Shown here in pieces: positions 1-11,838 of a stretch of 64,000 nucleotides of DNA. Location: contig JBITNC010000001.1 of NCBI GenBank assembly GCA_050084985.1, forward strand, positions 99,572,001 through 99,636,000, in the 5' to 3' direction. Each line of letters starts with the position of its first letter. Within the stretch, counting starts at the first letter, position 1. The DNA comes from Nageia nagi. Lineage: Eukaryota; Pinophyta. Position numbers and translations under genes: made by a program. The notes under the pieces are model-generated. The model was not told the DNA's origin and made no database searches. It was given only the letters and a program-made list of their open reading frames with translations.

Positions 1-58
1 AAATGTAGGTTCTACAAAATGGAGGGTCTCTACTATTAATTAGGATGCCTCCAATGGC

Positions 59-1480
59 ATGCAAGCTTGTACACATGTTGCTAGTAGCATAGAAATGAAC
101 ATTCCAAAACCTTTGAATGAAGTGACCATAAATGATGATGATAAGGAAAGTGATGATGACTTTGAACACTTGATTCTTAACCCTTCATATTACAATACAT
201 GTACACTCCCTAAGAAAGGTAAGGGTATTTTGACTAATGAAGAAATTATAGTAAATATTAAAAAATAGCTTGGTATTGTGATTGATAATGCCTATATACA
301 TCACCCTAATTGGTAAAAAGAAGAATAAAATATCAAGCTTGATGCATAAGAAACTAAGTTCTTTTAACAAGCTAATAAGGAACTTAGAGATGCAAATAAA
401 TATTCTTCTCAAATTACCAATCTACCACCACAACCCCAACCATAAACCCCAAAAATAAACATAACTATGCCTAAAGGGCATAATTCTACAATGCTAACTA
501 ATGGAAAAATAATGCAAGAAAGGATTGAAAAATTAGAAAAAGATCTACATATTGATTATGATTCTGAAAGTGTAAATTAATTGATAGAATTATTTCTAAA
601 TTTCTTATTGCTATAAAGAGTGTGAAATTTACAAAGTTTGATGGTTCACAAGATCGAAAGATGCATGTTAGAAAATTTCATGAGGAAGTTATGAAATATG
701 TTCATGATAAGGATATGCTTGTAAAGTTATTTTCAAGTAGTTTAAAGGATGATATATTGAAATGGTACTATAGTCTTCCTAAAAAGAGCATTGATAAGTA
801 TGAATATTTGGTATATCAATTTTTTAATAAGTATAGATATAATATTATAGAAAAGGTTTAATTCAAATATTTGTGTAAAATTAAGCAATTACCTAATCAA
901 TCTTTGTCTAAATTTGTGAAAATTTGGAAATAAATTGCTAATAATATACTATTCTTGAGCAAGATTTGAAGGATACTTTTACACATGCTTTGTTACCTAT
1001 GTATAAATTGTTGGTTATCTCTAATCATGATTTGAAATTAGCTAAAATTATAGATATATTTATTAAAAAGGAAGATTGTATAAAGAAATTTCATAATATG
1101 CATTCCAAAAAATTTCAAATGTATGAGAAGAAAGACAAGCAAGCTAAACTTTAGGTACATGAAAAGAAACTAGAAGTTGCTACGGTTAATGTTGATAGAA
1201 GAAATAATAGACAAAAAAGGAAGTTTATAAGGTTAATCAATATTGTTGATAATATTCTGAATGTGTTACTAAAGAACTTATTTAACTTCCATCAATGGCT
1301 CAATATCACTTTCCTAATGGTGTTTCTAAAAATTATATGTATGACTAATTTTGTAATTATCATAGGACACCAAGACACTTAACAAGAAATTGCAAGGTCT
1401 TAAGAAATATCATTTAGGATTTCATTGAATGAAATAAATTCAGATGGATGATCATAATGAAGAAAATTATAGGCTTGTAC
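59..1480 (+). pseudogene. Ty3/gypsy gag remnant, partial element
   Basis: This is a decayed gag (capsid/nucleocapsid) reading frame of a Ty3/gypsy element that probably continues left of the window. An acidic stretch (59-268) precedes the gag core at 622-950. The core has the family pattern KFDGSQDRKMHVRKF, then LKDDILKWYYSLPKKSIDKY, then a frame containing FKYLCKIKQLPNQSLSKFVK. A further piece at 966-1154 continues it. At 1352-1393 there is a Cys-Asn-Tyr-His / His / Cys array (CNYHRTPRHLTRNC), the CX2HX4HX4C knuckle seen in some plant Ty3 gags. In-frame stops and frameshifts break it into at least four pieces, so it cannot make an intact protein. No protease or RT follows; the next recognisable feature is on the other strand. 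Confidence 0.75.
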
Positions 1481-2424
1481 ACCTTGATAATGAATAATTG
1501 GAGATATTTACATATCCATCACCAAGAACAACACACCAACCAAAGGGATTCATTGGTTTGGTAAGTACCTCCTAATGTATATGTTATTATTTCTCTCATA
1601 AAGATGGATTTAGGAAATAATGGCAATAAGTGAAATAGATCTAGGGAAAAACATGAAATGGAAGGGACTATGAAATAAACACCGCTAATGATGTGTATGC
1701 CTATTTGCATGTAACCAATGATGTAAAATACACTATAGGAAGGCACCTCTTTTTATGCCTACATCAAAAAATTATTTTTGAGTTATAAAACTTCCCTAGG
1801 TATATAAAGTTATTTCTTAAAAGTATAAAAATTTCAAATGGTAGTGTACATTAGATAGGTTATTTCTTGGAGGGTCAAATGTGTATTATTTATGGTCAAA
1901 AGGGATAATTCACTATTTTATTTATTTTTTAGGCATATTCTCAATAAATTGCTCATATATTTATCTTTTTAAATCATTAAAACTCACACTATTAATGACC
2001 TTCACCCTATTTATATATCAATAATGATATGCATTTCCCATACCAGAATAAAAAAGAATAATATATCCTTAATCCACAAAGCTTGTTGATCTATTTTAAG
2101 GGATGCATATTACATTTTGGATTGGTTAAAAAGAAAACATTTACTTGTGTTAATTTTTACAATATGGTCATTTTGATTATTGAAAATTAAAAATTCAAAG
2201 TTGTATATTGCTTTGGGTCTTTTTTTACCATTATTGTTTATTTATAGCAACTTTGACATTGCAATATTCAATTTGAAAATTACAAAAGTACAAATGTTGA
2301 ACAAATACACCATTCATCCACAACATAAATCATAAACTTAAAACATAAATCCAAAATTTTAAACAAGAAATGGAGCCTAAAAGAATATATATATATAATA
2401 GTGGATTTATGTCCATGGTACAAT
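1481..2424. other. AT-rich stretch without recognisable gene
   Basis: No domain, LTR pair or RNA gene is visible. It may be the decayed downstream part of the gag element to the left, since short open pieces continue to about 1900, but none carries a recognisable motif. A short TA run lies at about 2385-2400. Confidence 0.4.
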
Positions 2425-4240
2425 CTACTGGTGAGCACTATTGCCACTACTCCCAACCTCACTAGTCCTAAGGCTTCTCCTACTACCACTACTTTGTATA
2501 AAAAAAGATACACCACCCAATATATCACTCCCACTAATCCCATGGGAGGCCATTAGGGCCTTAGCCCTCTCATATTTACTCTTAAGTACAATAATGTCAT
2601 TATTCCTCTTTTCTATTTTATCCATCAAACTATGAATAAAATCCCACTGTTCATTAGGTGGAGTGATATCCACCCTCTTCTATAGCCTCTTCATGGATTG
2701 ATCCATGGAGTTTATTTGGGCATCTCTCTCTATAAGTGTGGCTAGTAATGTGGAAAGCTGTGATTGTAGCCTCAAAACCATGGTTTTGAAAGGCTTTAGC
2801 ATCTCAATCTCTACCTCTAGGGTATCAACCTAAGTATAGGTCTCTCCTACATAAACATAAGTGTCATAATTTAGTTTATTTTCAAATAAATGTTTATCCA
2901 AAAAAAACTAAAACAAGTTGTAAATTATTATGAGGTATTACTTGTTTCCACAAATGGCACTACCTCAACCAATGTATCCAAACCTTGTGCTTGTATAGAA
3001 GGTTGTTCCTATAATGGGATGTCATGAATGGGGTTATCTATGTTTTATGTGAACTCATCAAAGTACCCCTCTAAGATTGTTTCCATCTCCTCATCTTTTA
3101 CATCATCCTCTTCCATGCCCAATGGGGCTAGCCAAACTAAAACCCACCATCTTGTGTATCCAAGTGTAGTACCTAGGGCCATTGAAATATGCTCTATGGA
3201 GTCCATGGTATGAGGCTCCTCGCATGTGGTCCTCCATGATGGTATAATCTCTCTCCCCTAGGGTACATCCCTATTAATCATTTTTCTAATGTAGCATATG
3301 GACATAGGTGGAATATCTTATCATATCCCAAACTATCTCAAAACTTTATGTGGTAGATAAGGCTCTATAAGCTTCCTCCTAGTCTAGAAAAAGCATGGAT
3401 TTTGTACCCATTCAAGCTGATGCACATCATCCTCCCACATGTAGCTAGTGTAGGATATCCAAATTAGGTCCTCAAGGTGTAGCTCATCAATATTGTATCT
3501 CTAACATCCATGGGTACATATACCCATGCATAATGGATACCTGATAAGTTAATGCCATGTATGAAGGATCCTCCCTCATTCCCTATAAATTGATAGGTTG
3601 ATTCATGACTATCTTCTCATATTTCCACACTTGCAACAAATTTGCATGAGCAATGGTGAGTTAAACTTATCTATACAAGCCAAATTATATAGATCCCTAT
3701 AGAGTTGTACTAACAAAATAGGTAACCATGCATACCCTATGCCCATAGAATAAATATTGTAGACTATCCACATCATACCCAATGTAAATAAGGAGCTACT
3801 CTTGTTTGGTTGTAGGTAGGTGTATATAATTGATGCAATAAAAAGCCTCAAATTCCTAGAAGGAGAGGCAAACTTGCATGCCTCTAGTAAATATGCTGAC
3901 CTATGCTCCTAGTCATGGTCTCCCTCCCTAGTAAACCATTCTACCAATATTTGAGGGTATTCATTATTCCTAAACTTTGCATGATGTACCAAACAAAATC
4001 AAATTAGGATCCCCCATATTATATACATATCTAGGATGGTGATGGTCATTTCACCTAGGGCTAGGTGAAATGTATTCATGTTCGGATCCCACCTCTCTAC
4101 TAATGCTATCAAAAGAGATAGGTCATATTCAATGTGGATGATCAAAGCTAGGTCATTCAACCCAAATATCATGAGGATATCTTCATCAGGTTTGTCCTAA
4201 GCCACATCTTGGCATTCTCCAATGCTACCATTAACATGGA
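2425..4240 (-). pseudogene. Plant mobile domain (PMD) protein remnant
   Basis: Read on the minus strand, this is a broken plant mobile domain protein (the aminotransferase-like, MAIN/MAIL1-related family). At about 4170-4020 the frame reads ALIIHIEYDLSLLIALVERW followed by NTFHLALGEMTITILDM, the hallmark 'LVERW...THTFHLP.GEMT.TL.D' block of the family. Further on, at 3851-3609, GYAWLPILLVQLYRDLYNLA matches the typical later 'YAW...LA.LYR.L' block, and about 3300-3250 reads ICYIRKMINRDVP. The C-terminal part (about 2820-2425) is predicted coiled coil: LEVEIEMLKPFK, QLSTLLATLIERDAQINSMD, then MDKIEKRNNDIIVLKSKYER. Several in-frame stops (mostly TAG/TAA) and frameshifts disable it. Known Arabidopsis members act in the nucleus in silencing and genome stability, and many plant PMDs are carried by transposons. 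No host-gene context is visible, so a transposon-borne copy is likely. Confidence 0.72.
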
Positions 4241-7235
4241 TCCACCCCTAATTAGGATTTTTTGATCCTACAAAATAAAATCCAAAATTCATAGGATAAT
4301 TGAAACTTGCAAGTAATTTCACAACTAAAAGAAATAGTGATAGCCACAATAAAGTGAATTGTAAAATAAGCCTTTTTGGGGGCAAGAAAATAAAATAAAT
4401 AAATGAATATCAAATCCCTATCAATTTTAAAAAGGTGGAATGAAGGAAAACTAGAAAGAAATTAAGATACCCACCACATGCTCAAGCAAAAGACTGCAAA
4501 GATACTCTGCAACATGCCCTTTCCATCTAATCATATGCCTCACAATGTTGCACTAACCTTGATCTACCATCTCAATAAGGAAACTAAAATGCTTAAGGGA
4601 TAATGAAGTTAGAACAAATCAATGGCAAGGAGGTCAAAAAGTAGAAGACATGATGTGTGTAGAGTTCCAACAACAAGAAAGCAAGAAGACAAAATGAAGA
4701 TAGTCATTGTCTCTTCCCCTTTTTGTTCTAATTTTGGCCCTAAACCCTAAATGGTAAATTTTTTATTAACTTTAAATTTTATGCATGGAAAATGATGGTT
4801 TATATGGGCAAAACATAGAGAAGAATTTTAATTGCAAAATGTTTCTTTTTCAAAAAATAATTCTACTCCATTCACACCTTCAATGATGCGCAAAAGGTAA
4901 AATTAAGATGCAATCTATTGTATGCTAATAAAAAAATGGAACAAATGATAAGTTTGAATGTTAAATTTATGTATTAACAATTAAATTAATGATGTTTCCT
5001 TTTTACAATTTATCAATATTAAATGGACACCACTAGTAGCATAGTTTTCGCAAAATTAGGAAATGATTCAAAGGCTATATTTCAATTTAGATTTTGCTAG
5101 ATCCACATGGTGGTATAAATTAATATATACTTGATGAATACATAGATATTTTAATTCATAAAATCTAATTTGGTTAAATGAAAATGTAAAATTTTGGATT
5201 TTTGAATCTATGCATGATTTTAAAAGGTTAAATATATAAATATTTATTTTTCAATGGAAATTGAATGCGTTATCTTATAAGATGATTAGATCCATCATAT
5301 TCATGCAATCAACAATGTGAAAGAGGTAAAATTATGGGTTCCTCCACATATGAGTTATATTATCATAGTCCTAATAGATCAAACTCATTGATATCATGGT
5401 CATATGGTTGCTAATTAGAAAAAATGCATATCAGGTCTAAATTGTTCAATTTTTGCTCACATGTTAAATATTATGCAATATGGAAGTGTTTTTTCATGAT
5501 TTTATAAGGCAAGATTCATCTACTATTTTCAATTGAATATCATTTAAATTTGCAGCTCTAATATGAATATTTCCATGCTTCTAACTATGTGTGTGTATTA
5601 TGAATTCAATATAAATGGGGCATGTTACAAAATCCTTGAATATCTATTTGAAAATGCTATTATTTCACAAATATGCATTGCTATGGAAATAATAAAAAAA
5701 AATTCAAAAGATATGATTGCCAAATTCTACAAAATTCACACTGTCAACGGTGTAGGTTTGCTTTGAAAATCAATGAAAATAAGAAATTCAATAAGAATAA
5801 ACATGTAATGTTGATATGTAAGGCCAATAAATGTTTGAATACTTGGTATTTTTATAGGAATCAAATGATATTGTTTAATATTATGCTAACAAATATTTCA
5901 AGGACATGGTCACTACATGAGCAAAATCTCTTATTATTTTTAGGTTATTCCAAGCTTGAGTCATTAAATAGTTTCTCACCTAATTGATAATCATGGTATT
6001 TCCAAGCTTGGGGTATTAAAAAGGACCTCATTAGCTTGATCTTTATGAACTATGAGTTGCACCAACCATTTTGACATAATGTATATCATATTTATTTCAT
6101 CCTTACTCTTTCAATTGATTATTCTTTAATGGGATGTTATCTATGTGGGAATTATGTTGGTTTGTTCTTAAGGTATGGTATGAGAGATTATTATTCTATG
6201 TAAAGATGCTTTTCTTATATAGGACTCTAATTTTTGGCTTGATTACTCAAAGCAGCATGAGCAAGGGGCAATATAAGACCAAAATGGGGCATACAATATA
6301 TCATACTCAACATATCAATTGAAAAAGGGAAGTCCACTTTACTATTGAAAATTTTCTTCTCTTCTCAATACTTTTTTAGATTATGTAATTTCAATGCTTT
6401 TCATTCCATATCCAAAGAGGGAGAAAATATAGATGCCTAATAATTATTTATTATTTATTTAATAAATCATATTTATAATTCTTAAATGACTTCATGTAAT
6501 ATTACATATATCAAGATAAAGTTGATATTACAATGCAATACCATGTGTTATATTAAATAATATATTATTTATCATGGTTCATATTTTAAAATAGCTTGAA
6601 TACAACAAAGTTTATATTATTACTATAGGCCAACCTTCACTCCTTTTTATGTCCTTCTAGGCTATATACACAAGTTGAATAGGTAGACCTCCATAGATTG
6701 TAACTCTAATATGATAAGAACTTTGATAGGTGGTTTTTAGTCATAATGTTCATCAAGATATAGTGTCTTTAGATGCCACCTATCAAGAGAATTTGTTATA
6801 CTCTAAGCTATACACTTTCTATCTTTGGTGCACAATATAATTCAGCATATCCAACGTATTCAACGGCATGCTTCTTCTATGTTGATAGTGTCATGCATCT
6901 TATAGATCAAGGGTTTTAGATTTTTATGGTTCAATAATTGATTCATACAAAATGAAATGCATTTTGATCTCACCACAAGTCTTATCCCTAATCTTCTAAA
7001 ATATTCAATGCTACTAATTGTTGAGGATTGTATACACACTTCATATTAAGTTCATTTGTTTCATGTATAATTATTGTAATTTGATATAGTGTATATCAAC
7101 TATTTCTTCTTACATTCTAGATCATTTTTTTTATTATGTATTTTTATATTTTACACAACTTGAGGTTTATAATTATACCTTTAAGTATTTTACCTCACCA
7201 AAGTAACCTCAAATAAATGTTGAGGAGGAGCCTTC
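4241..7235. other. No recognisable gene; purine tract at 6414-6427
   Basis: I could not support any gene here. The plus strand has short open frames at 5563-5987 and 6134-6322 without recognisable motifs. A purine run (AAAGAGGGAGAAAA, 6414-6427) resembles the polypurine tract before a 3' LTR, but no LTR partner was found. Two similar 24-bp segments beginning TTCCAAGCTTG occur near 5948 and 6000. The interval may be the decayed interior of the copia-like element whose LTR lies at 7258-7753. Confidence 0.35.
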
Positions 7236-7255
7236 ACACCAAGCTTTTGATACCA
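7236..7255 (-). promoter_or_regulatory. Primer-binding site, initiator-Met tRNA type
   Basis: On the minus strand the sequence reads TGGTATCAAAAGCTTGG, close to the TGGTATCAGAGC site used by copia-type elements for reverse-transcription priming by initiator methionine tRNA. It lies 2 bp inside the LTR ending at 7258, where such a site should be. Confidence 0.6.
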
Positions 7256-7257
7256 AA

Positions 7258-7753
7258 TGAAGGATTTAATCCTAAAAGACTAAAATCCTAATATACCAAT
7301 ATCTCTTGTAATATCACTCTAATATCAATACTCAAAGCATAAAAAATCTCATAAATTGACATAATATATAAAGTGGTTCCTCTAACTATGTAGTACTTCC
7401 ACTAACTAAGATCTTTCTCATTCACAAAGACAAATCTCTTACAAGACCTCTTTCTACCTCTCCTAACACTAATCCTAGATTATAACTTTGCTTCAACTTT
7501 TGGTGCTTCATCATAAGGAGATGACCTTCTATTTATATGCCAAAATCCTCCCTTTAATCATCCTTTTAATCATTTTATAAATATATAACATGCTTCACCC
7601 TTTTACTCAAGGGGCATGCTCGTGAGGAGTGTAGAATAAGTTACATTATCATATTCACTTAAATGCTTAAGGTATCTAAGGATACCTTTAAGTATTAATG
7701 AATTTACAAATAAGAATATTACAAAACCTTACAATAATGCATTATACATTCCA
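7258..7753 (-). repeat. Copia-like 5' LTR, minus strand, unpaired
   Basis: About 495 bp with LTR signs read on the minus strand: start TGGAATGTATAATGC (start uncertain by a few bases), a TATA-like ATATAAATAGAAGG near 7537-7525, and an end in CCTTCA immediately before a TGGTATCA primer-binding site. No second copy was found in the window, so the element is truncated on its left, or its 3' LTR has been lost. Confidence 0.55.
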
Positions 7754-10259
7754 ATAGGGTTTTATTTATAAGAAAGGTAATTTTTGTTGTATGATAGCTA
7801 ATAGATTGGAATTATTAGTTGGTTCAGTTATTTTAGCTATTAGAACTAAGATAAGTTGGGTTAGTCAATTGATCAATTTGTAGGATGGGATGGAAGGATA
7901 TACAATATGGTGTTTGAGTTGGGAAATAGTTGAATTTATCATTTTTTTAAGTTCCTAGTGTTGAAACTCTTAGGTTTGATAGAATTTATCAATATTTTTA
8001 TACAATATATTTTTCACTAATTAGTATTCCAATAGGGAGAAGTGGTTGACATCTATTAGGGAGTAGCATCATGATATAGCTACATGGGAAGTAGGAACTA
8101 GGAGGTTCTTTGGCTGAATAAATTTGGAAATTTATTTATAATATGATTTCAAGGTATTTTGGGTATAGGGGTGTGTGTTTTTTCCTTTCTTATTATAGTA
8201 TCTAGTTGGTTGTTGACTATCAAAAGGTCTATCATGTTAGGTGATATATACAATGGTAGAGTTGATGGGAGTAATAGAGGGAGAAACTAAGAGTGCTTAT
8301 GGAATGGAAATGGGAATGGATAAACTGAGATTTACTTATACTGGTGATAGCTAAGGCATTATAGTCAACATTATTGATGTCATATGTGGTCATTAAGGTG
8401 ATTATGTCTCTATTATTAGTGGAGTGGTTCCTATGGAATTATCATCCTTATATTCTATGTTCAGTGATTTTTGGAACTACCCTTGAGAGGAAATATATTA
8501 TGCCCCTACCATATCCTTTATACTAATTATTCCCACATGATGCCTACATTATCATTCTAGTGGGATCTCATTTATCAAGTTGATCGATGATTCTAGTTAC
8601 TTCCTTTTTTATGTACTCTCTGAGGGTGATGATGAAGAGATTAATTTGGCTTCCCCTTAATTTGTATAAATTTGTGGATTCAATAGCTTGGTCCCTTTAG
8701 CTTGATGCTTCTTTATGTATGTGATGAGATTCTAATAGTCCTTATAGTTAACTTGATATGAAAGTTGTATATCAATATACCATAATGTTGAGTCTTTAGT
8801 TCAAACCAAGATTATATCAGTAGTTATCACTATGTATATATTGTCATTGATACTTCTAAGATTCATGAGCACTCTCTAAGGAATTCTTGTGTTCCCTTAA
8901 ATTATCTTCTTCACCTTCATTTCCCATTTTGTAATATTTGTGAAATGGAGTCTAAGTCCTTTATAAACTTCAATAAGAGGTCATGACGTATCCATATCGA
9001 CCCCTTTTATCATGCTAACTACTTCTTCTCCTCTCTTTTATTTTCTTTATTGGGTTGTAATTAGTCATTCAAAAGGAAATTTTTATAAAAAATACATTGT
9101 ATCTATAAATAAAATGGAGTCATATTATAAATAAAATGGAGTCATACTTAAATGGGGTTTTTTTTATGATAGATTTTACTACTTTTTCATTAAGTTGTAG
9201 CTACTCTAAATAAATATCAACAAGGTGAAATTATACTTTGTATTTGATTATATTATATTCTAAATAATATTATGTTATGGTGATATTATTAAGATTATTG
9301 TTGTAGTACAATTGATGGGTGATGACTATTATTGTGTCTCTAACACAATTGAGCTCAACTCCATGGCTTTGATGTTTTTCCTAGAACCCATTAGGTATTC
9401 AATGTCATTAGATCTTATCAGATTCCACTTGTGTGAGATTTAGAAATGCTCCTCCCCTTTATTTTTAGTTCAATTATTTGTTCCATGAACTCTATTGTGA
9501 TTTTATATGGTTTTTTGAGCTAAAGATTATTTTCATGGTAGAGGTTGTAGATGAACTTTATGATACCCAAATAGCTACAAAAATATGACATGTCTACCAA
9601 GTTTTGTAATCCTACTTATTAGAATATATTGAATTCCTCCACTATGAACCCTTATATCTTTATTTGCATTAGAGATATAGGGATTAATGAGGTTCACAAT
9701 TTGTATGTATGCCATGGATTCATTTATGCCCTACACCTCATATGATACATTCATGAAGTGGTACTCAAGTTGTTCCTCCATAAATACTTTTACCAGAGGA
9801 GGCTAGTTTCACCTCAATACCATGTTCTCCTTCCTTATTGAGTGCTAGCTTCACTATTTCTATCTTTGTAATCTTTTTGTAGTATGCTTTAGTGGTTAAT
9901 TATTTCAATAGAGTGGATTTTATAGTGTTTTTTGGGTAAGTGGTTTTGTATGCTCATCTAGGTGGTATTTTGAAGTATTTAGCAGTTGATAGTCATTATT
10001 TTCTTGATATGAGTGGCATCAAGTTCATTAAATTTGATTGTGTGGCTTTCTTGATGATTGTTCCCAATTTTCTCAAGTTTAATAAATGTTTGTGGGAAAG
10101 TATACTTCTCACTCAAAAGGGTCTCAATATTTGGAAATTTTGTCATGTAATTTATGGTTACTTTTACAACATGTTTATACATTATTTAATTTAATTTATG
10201 ATTTTATTTAGCTCAATTAAAGATTTAATTGGGAGGAAAAAATTAATTAAGGTGATTAT
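7754..10259. other. No gene I can support
   Basis: Two weak coding-like stretches were seen but not identified. One is on the plus strand at about 8380-8700 (SSGISFIKLIDDSSYFLFYV, then LSEGDDEEINLASP). The other is on the minus strand at about 9790-9545 (EEQLEYHFMNVSYEV, then INESMAYIQIVNLINPYIS). A short exact tandem duplication of roughly 22 bp (TATAAATAAAATGGAGTCAT) lies at about 9104-9150. Confidence 0.3.
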
Positions 10260-11748
10260 TGATCAGTATAATGTAACCTCAAGGGTTTGGTTTGCTTGTT
10301 TCCTCCATTGACCACAATAGTAGGGTCCTTGAAGGAGTAGAAGGTGGTGGGGAATGTGTTCATGTTGGTTTTCTACTCAATCTTTGGATTATAGGTTGGT
10401 TCCTATCTATGGTCAAGGTTAAAAGTAACTAGAAAGAGATAAAAAGTCAAAGGGTAATAGGAAAGAGATGAACAAAAATGAACTTAAGAAAGCAAAATAG
10501 CACTACATAGCCTAGGTATCGCAACACAGGTAGCAATCCATATCCAAGATTAAGAATAGTAAACTATCTTACACTTGGGGTCTTACAATCACAATACATA
10601 GCCACAATTTAAGATAACACTTCATGCATAACATTCACAAAGTATAATAGAAAGCCACATGTTGCAAAGGGAGAAGAATTATCAAATTGCATTATCATAC
10701 TTGAAACTACCTTAAATACTTAGGAAAATTTGCTAGAATGTTCAACCTTTTAGACTTATAACAATCCACTATTTATATATTTACATCTATAATTAGGTGG
10801 TTTTCCATAATAATGCTCTTAACTAAGCTATTGACTAAGAAAAGTATAAAAAATCATTTACAAATATATAAATTATAGTTACAACTATGTTAGATTTCAT
10901 AGTGACTAAGTACAATCAATGCCAAATTATGGAAGTTCGACATCTCTAAGTTATTGTACTTCCTAGCTATAATCCTTTTGATCTATCTTTGACTGCATCC
11001 TCTCTAGATTGTTTTTGATTGTAAATATATTCTCTACTAAATTGATTTGTATAGTTTAGTTCTATGCTCTATTGATAGCCATATAACTCTCTGCAACCAT
11101 TAATGGTGATCACTGTAGTTCTACATTGCATAGAATAATGAGAGAAATGAATAGTGTATCATCAAAATCCTAAGAAGAATTAAATGTACCCAGGTGTTCT
11201 TCCTAACTCATGATTCATTTCTCTACTTGGTAGGTTCTATTTTCTCTCAATGAGATTTAGTGATGGCAAAAACTTACTTAACATCCACCAATTTTTGGTA
11301 GGATGTCTGATGTCATCACTTGAAATTAGAAGGCTCTATTTGCTTATCCTTTTGAAATATCTCCCACTAAATGTCATAACTCCCTTGGATGATTATCTTG
11401 AGACCCTCTAACTTTAGGAAAAAGGTATGATGTCATCGCTCAAAATTATTGGGCTCTAGATAATGGACTTTTTGAAATATCTCTTACTAATGTTTGGCAT
11501 ATAGTGGAACTTTTATTTGGAAATCCATGAGCTTTACCATATTATCCATTGGTGAATTTAACTCAAAAGAGACTCTTATATACAATACTTCCCAAAAAGA
11601 TCTAGGTTTATACAATACCTAGACTTGACTTAGACATTTACTTCTTGGTATGACTTTGACATATTAAAAATGACTTATGAATTCATACTTATGTATGGTT
11701 ACTAAAAAATATTAGATAGACCATGATCAACCTCTGGGACATATTACA
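10260..11748 (-). repeat. E2 3' LTR (left copy)
   Basis: Direct repeat of 22125-23654. The two share long near-identical blocks, for example AATGTAACCTCAAGGGTTTG at the left end and the block ending in GATCAACCTCTGGGACATATTACA at the right end. Transcription runs leftwards, so this is the 3' LTR. The left boundary is uncertain by about 12 bp. Confidence 0.85.
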
Positions 11749-11838
11749 ATAGTCTTTTGGTGGCTCTCGAGGTCTCAACCTAATGAAGAATTAAACCCTT
11801 TACTTGTTGCTCCCACTTTCCTATCTAGATGAAGCTTT

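Noticed and set aside
5563-6322. Plus-strand open frames as a copia RNase H tail before the 6414 purine tract
   Set aside because: No copia motif could be read in any frame; the purine tract alone is not enough.
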